NCBI GenBank assembly: GCA_036874045.1
Contig: CM072339.1
Location: forward strand, 7,199,501 to 7,263,500
DNA from: Cymodocea nodosa
Taxonomy: Eukaryota > Streptophyta > Magnoliopsida > Alismatales > Cymodoceaceae
Direction of reading: 5' to 3'
Length of the DNA stretch: 64,000 bases
Under the pieces are notes generated by a model. That model searched no databases and was not told the origin of the DNA. It saw nothing but the letters and a program-made list of their open reading frames with translations. The position numbers and the translations under genes are program-made. Numbering within the stretch: position 1 is the stretch's first letter; every line of letters starts with the position of its first letter. Shown piece after piece: positions 48,635 through 58,780 of the stretch.

Positions 48635-50747
48635 CTACTCTATCTCTTCTCTTATGAAATGAAATCTCATTCTCATATGCTTGGACCTTGAATGGAACTT
48701 CAGATTCTCAACTAAATAAATTGCACTTTGATTGTCACAGAATAGAATACTTCTATTCTGTTTGTGCTCTAATTTGGCTAGTACATTCTCTAGCCAGATT
48801 CTTTCTTTAGCTGCCTCTGCTACTGCAACATATTCAGCTTCTGTGGTCGAGAGTGCAACAATACTTTGCAACTTGGATCTCCAGCTAATTGTAGTACTTC
48901 CTATGCAGAAAACATAACCTGAAGTACTCATTCTTTTGTCCAACTCTCTTCCTAAATCAGCATCATAGTAGCCAATCAATTCAACTAGTCCTTTCTTAAA
49001 ATTCAGATCTACATCTAGGGAATATCTGAGATATCTGAGTATCCACAGTACTGCAGAGCAATGCTCAACTCCTGGTTTTACCATGTATCTACTAACCACT
49101 CCCACTACATGAGATATATCAGGTCTTGTGTATATCATGGCATACATTAAACTTCCCACTACTGAAGCATATGGTATTCTGGACATTCTTGTCCTTTCTT
49201 CTTCAGTCTTAGCTGACTGATCTTTAGACAACTTGAAGTGGGGTCCGAGAGGTAGTTCAATCTTCCTCTCATTTGAGACATTAAATCTCCTCAGTACCTT
49301 TTCTAGATACTTCTTCTGATTTAATCTCAAAGTGTCTGCCACTCTATCTTGGATAATTCTCATACCCAAGATTTGCTTGGCTTCTCCCATATCCTTCATG
49401 TCAAATTCTTTTGACAGTTGTCTCTTCAATTGCTTAATCTATTCCATACTGGAACAAGCAATTAACATATCATCTACATAAATCAGTAGAATAATGAAAC
49501 AATCATCTAGCAGTTTTATGTAGCAGCAATAGTCTGTATCACATCTTTTGAAGCCTAGGGTACAGATAAAGGTATCAAATCTCTTGTACCATTGCCGTGG
49601 TATTTACTTCAAACCATACAGACTTTTCAGCAATCTACAAACTGTCTTTCTTTTCTTGCCAGTAACTGCAAATCCTTTTGGCTGCATCATGTAAAGTTCT
49701 TCCTACAAGTCATCATGTAGGAATGCTGTCTTTACATCCATTTGCTCCAAGAGCAAATTTCTTGCAGCAACAATGCTTAAGACTATTCTAATAGTATTCA
49801 TCTTCACAACAGGAGAGAATACTTCTGTATAGTCTATATCTTGAATTTGCTGAAAACCCTTGACGATAAGTCTGGCTTTATATTTCTTGCTGCTATCTGG
49901 TTGTTCTTTTATCCTGAACACCCACTTGTTTCTTAGGATTTTCTTTCCTTCTGGCAGGGAAGTTAGCTCCCAAGTATTATTCTTCTCTAGGGATCTCATT
50001 TCTTCTTTCATTGCTAACTCTCATTTATGTGCATCACTTGCACAAATTGCTTCTTGATATGTTTCAAGTTCACCATCATCCGTCAATAACAGATAATTGA
50101 ATGATGGTACATACCTTTCTAGTTGTTTGGAGACCCTTCCAGACCTTCTAAGTTGTCTAATGACAACTTCATCTTCTTGATCATCTAGATGTTCTTGATG
50201 TTCAGCCTTTGGAAGTTGAATTTCTTCTACAGGTTCCTTCTGAGGTTGTTCAACATCATTATCTAGACTGATCTCAACAGTACTTCTAGATTGAAGCTCT
50301 AACTGTTGTTCTTCTACACTTTCTCTATGCTTAAACATCTTGGATTCAATGAATATGACATCTTTTGCACGGATTATTTTCTTGGTTTCTTCTACCCAGA
50401 ATCTATAACCAAAATAATCCTTACCATAGCCAATGAAATAACATATCTGTGATTTTGAATCCAACTTGTCTCTTTTGTCACTATTCAAGTGGACAAATGA
50501 CTTGGATCCAAAGACTTTCAAGTGAGCATAGTTGACCTCTTTCCTTGTCCACAACTCTTCAGGGTTCTTAAGTCCCATTGGGACGGGTGGTCCTCTATTT
50601 ATTAGATAGGTAGCTGTATTAACAGCTTCTACCCAGAATCTTTTGGGAAAACTTGCATGCAGTCTCATGCATCTTGCCCGTTCATTCAGGGTCCTGTTCA
50701 TCCTTTTAGCAACTCTATTTTGTTGTGGAGTTCCAGCTACAGTCCTC
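48635..50747 (-). pseudogene. pol of D: integrase end, RT, RNase H
   Basis: Integrase end with GTPQQNRVAKRMNRTLNERAR and FWVEAVNTATYLINRGP (50600-50733), then an acidic connection, RT (MRSLEKNNTWELTSLPEGKK, LEQMDVKTAFLHDDL at 49703-50011) and RNase H (GSLMYAMIYTRPDISHV, GYYDADLGRELDKRMST, TTISWRSKLQSIVALSTTEA at 48635-49429). The family is TNT1-like Copia. It joins at 50747 to the solo-LTR insert. About four breaks. Confidence 0.9.
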
Positions 50748-52346
50748 TGTTGAGCTATATTTTTAGCTCCAACTTTACTGCAAGTGCATAGTTCCTTTGG
50801 TGTACATGGCAAATACAGGTAATTCTTCCACAAGGATTGTGTTTATGACTTAATCAATTATTACTCAATTTGTTCTTCAAGCTCTTAGCTATACTTCAGT
50901 AAATTAATGACATGTGAATGTAGAATAATCAAAATTAACACAAGCTCACAAATCATGTAGTTTCAAGGCAATGTGTAGTGGAAAATGGTGATGTGAATCA
51001 ATTTCTTTACTAGTAAATCTATCAACCCATTCAATTATAACATGCACACAAGTTCCACGTGATTTCAGAAGTTATATCAATGCATAAAAATTGAGGAAAG
51101 AAAAATAAAATACGAAGATTCAATAGGCTATGCTACTCTATTCTAATTTATACTAAATGCATGCAATTATGCTATTTGCTAATCTAGCTAAACTATACTA
51201 TACTACTTGCATTAGAAATTCTTTTTGGAGATTGATTTGAACAAAATGTGATCAATATAAGATATAACAAATTCAGCTAACTACTGAAATTAAAATTAAC
51301 AACTAAGGTAAATGAGAGGTTCTTCATTAAGAAGAAATTTAATACAATATACTTCCAAGTTCTTAAACTCCTCTTCTTCTCCTTTAATCAACACTTCACA
51401 TTCATATGTGCCAAGTATACCATACATAGGTGTCGACCACTCTTGTGGGAGCCCTATGTATGGTCCCAACGAATCAAGTGAATGTAAACTGAAATTAAGA
51501 GAACAATGTAGTAATTAAACTTGAATACACATTTAATCCTACTAAGACATCATAAACAAGAAGTGTATCTCTACCAAACTATTCTAGCTTTCCTCTACTA
51601 CAAGAAAACAAACTTTCCAAGGGCTGTCACTACCTTGGTGAGCTCTGAAAATTTGTAGTAGAGGAACTTGCACAATGGAGCTTTACTAGGGAGCTTGGGA
51701 AGAGCTTTCACTCCCACAAGAATGCTCGGATGCTTAGCCGCGTCTCCACCTCTCGCGTGCATTTTTCCCGGATGCCGAACTCTCGATCGCGTATATGCCT
51801 TCTGCAATATTTCCTTCACCCTTAAATAATTCTCTCCACTGAGCGGATATCACCGAGCGAACGGATTCTCCATCGCGCGTATGTCTCTCACACATACGTC
51901 TCTCGCGCGTGCTTCTCTCGCGCGTTCCCACCAGCTTCCAACATCGAATGTATCACCCTCCAATGAGAATCCATAGATCTAAGGGAGCCAATGAGGTGTT
52001 GGGATGTCCACTTCTTTAAAGTTTAGTCCACCAACTTTGATTATTTACATCTTCTTTTTGCCTTTTGCAATAAGCTCCTTCCACATGTGTGTTACCTATA
52101 ATTAATGGAAATTGAACTCCAAGAGATGTTAGCCAACATAGGATAGGACATTTAAAATAAAATCAATGAGTTATATGTAAAATTATATCTAATGGGGATG
52201 CGCTTGTTAATTAAATTTCTATATTGCACTATATTTCAAGACTTATATTGCCCATAATTAATATTATTTATCCACCATAGATAGATAATATCATGCAAAA
52301 TTACTTATAAAATTCATTAAAAATGGGAAAAATTAAAGCTTGAACA
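50748..52346 (-). repeat. Solo-LTR-like insertion in integrase of D
   Basis: 1599 bp beginning TGTTCAAGC and ending CTCAACA in minus orientation, flanked by TCCTC (50743-50747) and TCCTT (52347-52351), a target-site duplication with one mismatch. No coding region. The 3' part (50765-50850) resembles the end of plant Gypsy LTRs (TGCAAGTGCATAG, AATACAGGTAATTC in plus orientation). A CpG-rich patch (TCTCGCGCGTG repeats) lies at 51740-51930, away from any gene. Best read as a solo LTR; a short nonautonomous element is the alternative. Confidence 0.75.
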
Positions 52347-53487
52347 TCCTTTGCCTTTTAATTCCTTGCTCCTCACAGTAAACTTTAAATTCATGGCTAT
52401 CATATTCTCCTCCATTATTTGACCTAATGGATTTGATTTTTCTTCCACTCTGATTTTCCACTTCTGCCTTCCATTTCTTGAAGACTTGGAAAACTTCAGA
52501 CTTCTGTTTTAGAAAATAAACCCATACCTTCCTTGTACTGTCATCAATGAAGGTGACATAATAGAGAGCACCTCCTAAAGAACTGATAGGAGCAGGCCTC
52601 CACACATCCGTGTGAACTAGCTCCAATTTCTATGACTTAGGATCATGAGGATTCCTAGCAAAGCTAACTTTCTTCTGCTTTCCCTCAATGCAGTCCTCAC
52701 ATATCCCTAAATTGACATTCTTCAGCTTAGGGATTTTCCCTTCTGCCACTAAAACTTTCAGTCCATTCTCACTGAGGTGTCTTAATCTTTTATGCCATAA
52801 GTCAATGTCTTCAGTATCACTGACTACTGTAATGGAGTCATCTTGATCTGATGTTAAATATAAGGTGTCTGTCCTCTATCCTGAGGCAATAATCCTTACA
52901 CCTTTGGTTACCTTCCATTTGCCTACACCAAAGGTAATCTGATAACCATCATTGTCTAGGGAACTTATGGAAATTAATTGCTTTGCAAGATCTGGAACAT
53001 ATCTGACTTCTTGCAATTTCCATATCCCTTGCTTTGTTTTAATGTGTACCTCTCTAATTCCCAACACATCCAAACTTGTGTTGTTAGCTAGGTACACCTT
53101 TTTCATAGGAGTTGCACGATAATTGTGCAACAAATCCTTCCTGTAGGTAGTGTGGAAAGAAGCTCCTAACTCTAGTACCCATGAGTCAATTGAATTATCA
53201 ACACAGCATACTAGGGCATCATCTGAATCATAGGAGACAACATTTGCAACTGCTCCTTCTGATTCCTTCCCTCTACTGTCTTTCTTGGGAGCCTTACATT
53301 GTGACTTGAAGTGCCCCCATTGATTACAGTTCCAGCATTTGATATCTGCTCTCATTTTACTGGTACCTTTGGACTTTGACCTTCCTTTGGATTTAAATTG
53401 TTTTGATTTACTTCTTCCTCTAGTTTCAACACTAAGGGCAGAAGTTGAAGCTGACAATTCACTTTTCCTGCAAATGTCCTCACTCAA
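52347..53487 (-). pseudogene. Zinc knuckle, protease and integrase start of D
   Basis: CCHC zinc knuckle CWNCNQWGHFKSQC at about 53320, basic SKSKQFKSKGRSKSKG before it, protease region (WVLELGASFHTTYRKDLL; VRYVPDLAKQLISIS), the GAG-pre-integrase zinc region near 52700-52790, and the integrase core start ([38 protein letters not shown]). TNT1-like. About three breaks. Confidence 0.88.
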
Positions 53488-53496
53488 AATTAAATC

Positions 53497-54024
53497 CTAG
53501 ATGTCACTCATCTTGAGCTTCTCATGACCTAGTGAACTACTTATACCAGTCACAACAAGAGACCAACTTTCTGGTAATGAGGATAATAAAATCAAGGCCT
53601 TGACTTCATCATCAAATACTATATCTACTGAGTGCAATTGATTCAGAATAGTATTTAGCTCATTAACGTGGTCAGTTACATTTCCATATTCATGCATTTT
53701 TAGATTAAATAATCTACGCATGAGAAATACCTTGTTGGCGATTGAAGGCTTCTCATACATATTAGACAAAGCTTTCATCAAGTCAGCTGTTGTTTTCTCC
53801 TTGGTGACGTTTGAATGAACGTTTCTTGCCAATGACAACCTGACGAGACCTAAAGCTTTTCTATCTAATAACTCCCACTCTTCTTGATCTATCTTCTCTG
53901 ATTTTCTTTCGAACAATGGTTGATAAAGATCCTTCTGATACAATTAGTCTTTGATCTGAGACCTATAGTATCTGAAATCTTTTCCATCAAACTTCTTGAT
54001 CCTGAGCTTTCTGTCGCCTGCCAT
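53497..54024 (-). pseudogene. gag of D, N-terminal part
   Basis: Starts at the ATG at 54024 (MAGDRKLRIKKFDGKDF), the standard TNT1-type gag start, 24 bases from the primer site. UBN2 motifs follow: MKALSNMYEKPSIANKVFLM, RRLFNLKMHEYGNVTDHVNE, ILLSSLPESW. It continues into the zinc knuckle region. About two breaks. Confidence 0.88.
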
Positions 54025-54047
54025 TCTATTTAACTAAAGAACCTTTC

Positions 54048-54059
54048 GCTCTAATACTA
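54048..54059 (-). other. Primer binding site of D
   Basis: TAGTATTAGAGC, two differences from TGGTATCAGAGC; two bases from the 5' LTR. Confidence 0.75.
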
Positions 54060-54061
54060 GT

Positions 54062-55016
54062 TGTTGATTTCTTAACGGATCGTTCAGTAAATCTTCTATG
54101 ACACGATACTGAAACACTCCACTCTAAACTCACCGATGCTAGGAGTGAAGAGTAAGAGAAGAAATAATACATAGAAGAAATAGGATTTACGTGGTTCAGC
54201 AACAGCCTACGTCCACGGAGAGTTGAGGGTTCCTTATGAGCTTTGGCACAATCAACCGCAATGTTTTACAACATCATAAAGGTTTATATACTACCCAACT
54301 TAGGGTTTATAAACCTTTAATTACATACAAGCCATTACAATAGAGAAACAATGCTTCAGAGAAGAGGCTATTAATTTTGGAGCCTTATCTTCTTAACTCT
54401 CCGAAATCTGCAACATTTCGGATAATTACAGACTTAACTATCTGAAGAGAATATTCTTTCTAAACGGGCGGTACAGTACCAGGTTAACTATCCGAGAGAT
54501 TCTATATTTCAGATAGTTACAGACTTAACTGTTCGAAAAGTCACTTACTTTTCTCTCTTTGTCCTTTCGGAAGGTTATGTTGATAACTCACCGAAAACTG
54601 CATGTCTTTCGGATAGTTATACCTTAACTATTCGAAAACTCACTTAAGTGTCTTTTTAGGCATTTCGGAAGGTTCTAACGATAACCCTCCGAAAAACTCA
54701 TGAACTTCGGATAGTTACTACCTAACTATCTGAAGATCCACTTAAGTCACTACTTTCCGGATACTTGGCTTCTTAACTATCCGAACATCCACTTAAGTGT
54801 CCTTTAAGTCATTTCGGATAGTTACAACTTAACTCTCCGAAATCTTCTGACTTTCAGATAGTTAACTCAAAACCTTCGACTTAACTTTTATTTTCAGATA
54901 CTTAAGTCTGTAACCTACCAAAAATATATAATTGCCGAATACTTACTGCTAACAAGCTTCCGATTAAACATTGACTACTTGTGGCATACTCCACACCTAT
55001 AATACTTGCCCTAACA
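54062..55016 (-). repeat. 5' LTR of D
   Basis: 955 bp, partner of 41909-48396. M2 array at 54415-54920 with alternating TTTCGGATAGTTA, TAACTATCCGAAA and CACTTAAGTG. Confidence 0.94.
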
Positions 55017-55017
55017 T

Positions 55018-56366
55018 ATGAGCACATGGATTCGTTCTCCTAGCACTAAACGATTAGTAAAAACACCTACACAGGATTATTCAACACAGAGTCGTACTGA
55101 AATATTTTCTGAATTGGACTTTAACGGAATCCTTAGGGGTGTAGCTAACCTTTCTTTAAAAGAGAATGAAGATATAGCTGCTCCAGTAGAAAAACCATTA
55201 GGGGAAATTCTGTATCCTGAACTAATTGATGAACCTTTATGTATTCGATTGCCAAACTTTGAGGGAGATAGGTTTGAATTGAAATCTAATTATATTAGTC
55301 AATTGCCACATTTTCATGGATTAGAAAGAGAAGATGCCTATTATTTCCTTAGAGAACTTAACAAAGTTTGTCAAATAATGAAAATGCCAAACATGAGTAT
55401 TGATGCTATTAAACTTAGATATATCCCTTTTGCTTTAAAAGATATAGCTAAGAGATGGTTATATACTCTATCACCTGATTCAATTTCTGCATAGACTGAA
55501 TTTTGCTCTATTTTTCTAGAAAAATATTATCCAACACATCAAACGATTAAAAAGAAAAAGGAAATATTAATGTGCAGCCAAAAACAGGGAGAATCATTCT
55601 GGAAATATTTTGAAAGATTTAAAGATTTATTGACTCAATGTCTACATCATGCAATGAGTAAAACATAATTAATAGGTATAATTTATGAAGGCATAGATGT
55701 TGCAATGAAATCTTTATTAGAATCTACTTGTTAGAATGGATTTTTAAAACTGTGTAGTGAAGAAGCATGGGCATATTTAGAAAACTTTGCAAAAAGAACT
55801 GCATAGTGGGAAAACTTGATTGAAGCTATTATAGATAAAAGAATATTGCCAAGGTGAATGCATGAAATAGATTCAAGCACTATGCTTGAAGTTAAATTAA
55901 CTGAATTAACAAAGAAAATAGAAGAGTTATCATTAAATCAAAAACTAGCAGAAAAGAATGCAAACATTAATGATTTAGATATTATTTATGCTAGAAACTA
56001 GAAAGATAACTTTGGAAATTCTTATAACCCTAATTGGAGAAATCACCCGAATTTATCTTGGAGAAACAACAATTTCTAGGGAGGAGAAAATATAAATGAC
56101 AAAAATATAAGTTATGAAGTATTAATTGAATAAGGATCTAGAATAGAGAAATTAGAAAAGATAATTCAATAATTAAACAATTGTCTAGATCTTGTATTTG
56201 GAAATGCTGCAATTTAAAATCAAAATATGAATAGAAATATACCTCCTAGATAGGAGGAATCAATGGAAGTTAGACCTACTGGAGGATTGCCAATGCAAGC
56301 AGTACCTAATCCTATCAACAGAACTATTAATGAAATTGATACCTCCTATGGGAGGGAAGCTGAATG
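55018..56366 (+). pseudogene. Athila-like gag (capsid region) of G1, copy 3
   Basis: Gag in G1, downstream of pol and the additional ORF. The ATG at 55018 lies in the TATGA duplicated by Copia D. MSTWIRSPSTKRLVKTPTQD, then VANLSLKENEDIAAPVEKP, capsid (LRYIPFALKDIAKRWLYTL; FERFKDLL), coiled-coil tail (LTELTKKIEELSLNQK) and NPNWRNHPNLSWRNNN, ending ...YGREAE. No CCHC knuckle. It is the shell protein. The F-box gene follows after about 225 bases, as in the other units. About eight breaks, mostly in the second half. Confidence 0.87.
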
Positions 56367-56405
56367 AAGTAGTATAACTAAAGTAACTATGTATAATATA
56401 GTAAA

Positions 56406-56436
<31 letters not shown>

Positions 56437-56590
56437 AAGTTTAATTATAGTTAGTAATATCGTAGAGTTATTACTTAACTCAACGAATTTAGTCCGTTGA
56501 TTTATGACCTAACTCCACGAGGGTAAGTAAGTAGCTATGTTAATTTTGTCTTTGTTAAATTTTTGTTTATGTTATACAAAATCACAACAG
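56367..56590 (+). promoter_or_regulatory. gag to F-box spacer with AT repeat, M1 pair and acceptor-like site
   Basis: An (AT)n run at 56404-56431, an M1 pair at 56475-56530 (AACTCAACGAATTTAG, CCGTTGATTTATGACC) and a T-rich tract (TTAAATTTTTGTTTATG) ending in CACAACAG directly before the F-box ATG at 56591. Consistent with a spliced F-box message; inference only. Confidence 0.5.
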
Positions 56591-57730
56591 ATGAAATTGA
56601 TGAAATTACCACTAGATGCACTAAGGGAAGTACTAAGTAACCTGTCAGCCAAAGATCTATGCAGATTGTGTTGTGTATCAAAGGAAATCAAAGACTGTGT
56701 CAAAGAAAAATATTTTCATGGACTACAAGTTGCAAAAATTACTAAGATTAGAGATGGATTTTTATGGAAGTCATTTAATCGTAGTTCAATCAGCTATGAA
56801 TATCTGAATATGGAAGAAACTGTTGGAATTCCACCCAATACACTAGAAGGTATAGATCATATTATGGGAATAGATGAAGGATTAATTATTTACAAAACCA
56901 AACCAAGGTATGCAATTCTGTTACCTGATATTTTGATTAGAAATCCTATCACAAGAGAAGAATGGAATATAGGAAGACCTAATAGATATGAAGTATCAAC
57001 TAAAAATTATAGGTCAGCTTTAACATTTTCTAATAAAAATTCAACCATTCCTAAAAAATTATATTACTGGAGACCAACTAGAAATTGGGATGAAGATTTA
57101 TGCTTAAGTGTGTATAATTTTCTGAATAGATCTTAGACTGAAAATACTATGATATACCTAGGACAGAAAACATTAATTAACAACATACATGTCATACTTG
57201 ATGGATATATATATTTAGTCACAGATATATCAGTTGCATTTAGATCTGATTTATACATCATAAGCATAGATAGTTATGATGATGATTTTGTAGAAATATT
57301 GCCTATACCTAGTGATATAGCTAAACCATCATCTGCAGAATATGACAAAATTCAATTAGGAATGTGGTATAATGAATATGATGATCCTACTTTATGTTTG
57401 ATAAGATGGTGGGATGAATTGATGAAATTTCAAATATGGATTATGAAAGACCTAAATGAATGGAAGTGGGAAGAGGAATATATTGAAATAGTTGTAGAAA
57501 TAGAAACAACTACATTATCTTGGAATAGAAGAGGATCCCTTTCTGCATTTCATTTCATTAATGGAAATATACTTATATTTAGTATTGATAACATACTCCA
57601 AGTTTACAAATTAAAAAGGAAAACGAACTGCATTAAAATAGAATTAATAGAAAGAAGGTTTATACGTAAAAAGTTTGCTTGGACTGACATGTTTATTTCA
57701 TTTGTTACTACTTTTCAATCATGTTTATAA
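56591..57730 (+). pseudogene. F-box gene carried by G1, copy 3
   Basis: The most complete F-box copy, about 380 residues. F-box at residues 3-45 (LMKLPLDALREVLSNLSAKD; LCRLCCVSKEIKDCV), then the F-box-associated region with GIDEGLIIYKTKPRY, LLPDILIRNPITREEWNIG, YWRPTRNWDEDL, and a C-terminal half with WYNEYDDPTLCLIRWWDEL and FQIWIMKDLNEWKWEEEY. It would be a substrate adaptor of an SCF ubiquitin ligase. No intron is seen inside. About one break. Copies 1 and 3 differ mainly at synonymous sites in the F-box core. Possible roles, against particle-restricting or silencing factors or as a passenger, are speculation. Confidence 0.86.
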
Positions 57731-58769
57731 ATTGTGATTCTATACGTTTAATGTTGTGTAGTTTGCATTTATTTTTTAGAAAAAAAAAGAAGTAAGAAAA
57801 ATTTTAATTTTAGTTTTACTTTATAAAAGAAAAAGAAAAGAAAGAAAAAACAAATTCAATCCAGTTTGTTGGTATCTGTTATGGGAAACCAACTAGCTTG
57901 CTTGTGAGCCACCAAAGGTATAGGAGCCTAGGTTCCACACAAGACACCGATTTAACAATATCTATTTTATTGTTAAATGTTATTTTGTTATATATTCTGC
58001 TATTATTTGTGAATGAAAAGTTTTTCAGAATAAAAAATTGGAAGATATTGAAGGAGATACAAAAGAACAAGATATGTAATTGATTACTTATCCTGAATTT
58101 AAATTTAAACTCAATTTGTGGAGTTATTCATTAACTCAACGAATTAAGTTCGTTGAGTTAGGTGCTAAGTCAACGAAACAATATTCCTACCTGCTAACAT
58201 TTATTAAATTTACTATAAAATCTTTTACATTGAGGACAATGCAAAATGTAGGTATGGGGGGAGGTAACTTGATTAACAGCCAAGTAATTTTGTTAATTAG
58301 AGGAATTAGAATGGTACTGCAAAAGTTCTATGGAAATTGAAAATTTTTATGAATTTGTTGTAACTATTCGATAATTGAGACTATCAAATTTTTAAGAACT
58401 GTAATTGCTTGAATGTTATATTTATAATCTTATATAAGATGCTACAAAATTTTATATTAGAAATTTATAAAGTTAAAACAAATATTAGAAATTCAAGATA
58501 ATAGATATTTGAAAAGAAGAAAAATGATAATATAATTAACACCTATATGATGCTAATATATTTTGTATGTAATTTACATATGTTCTAAATATATTTGCGT
58601 GTTGTAGAGGAGAAAACAAAGTTAAAACAAATTACTGAAAAATATAGAATATCCATATAGTAATCTAAATTATTATTCTGAAGAAGAACAAAAGGAAGAA
58701 TTAATTCTAGCACTTTAGAAAGACCAACTAGTTAGATCTTAGTTTGCTAAGGGACTAGCAAAATTTAAG
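57731..58769 (+). other. 3' noncoding region of G1
   Basis: No coding region. An M1 pair at 58120-58190 (AACTCAACGAATTAAG, TTCGTTGAGTTAGG), a purine-rich GGTATGGGGGGAGG at 58250-58263 that could act as an extra polypurine tract, and A-rich runs at 57780 and 57830. Confidence 0.75.
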
Positions 58770-58780
58770 TATGGGGGAAG
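58770..58780 (+). other. Polypurine tract of G1
   Basis: TATGGGGGAAG immediately before the 3' LTR start TGTTTAGAATG. The same tract precedes the array LTRs at 7246 and 10946 on the minus strand. Confidence 0.85.

Larger units (their letters stand above)
41909..55016 (-). mobile_element. Copia element D (Tork/TNT1-like), host of E and a solo LTR
   Basis: LTRs at 41909-48396 (holding element E) and 54062-55016, with a perfect target-site duplication TATGA (41904-41908, 55017-55021). Without its inserts it is about 6 kb. Minus-strand parts: 5' LTR, primer site, gag, zinc knuckle, protease, integrase (split by the insert 50748-52346), RT, RNase H, polypurine tract, 3' LTR. LTRs differ by about 7-8% in the part compared by hand, so D is older than E and S2 and younger than G1. 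Broken, with around eight breaks. It entered G1 at the start of gag. Confidence 0.93.

Noticed and set aside
56404-56431. AT run as a regulatory element
   Set aside because: A simple (AT)n microsatellite; its length is probably variable and the other gag/F-box spacers have only loose equivalents.
58203-58340. Small protein coded around GGTATGGGGGGAGG
   Set aside because: It spans a conserved purine tract in the 3' noncoding region; no start context or homologous frame in the sister copies.
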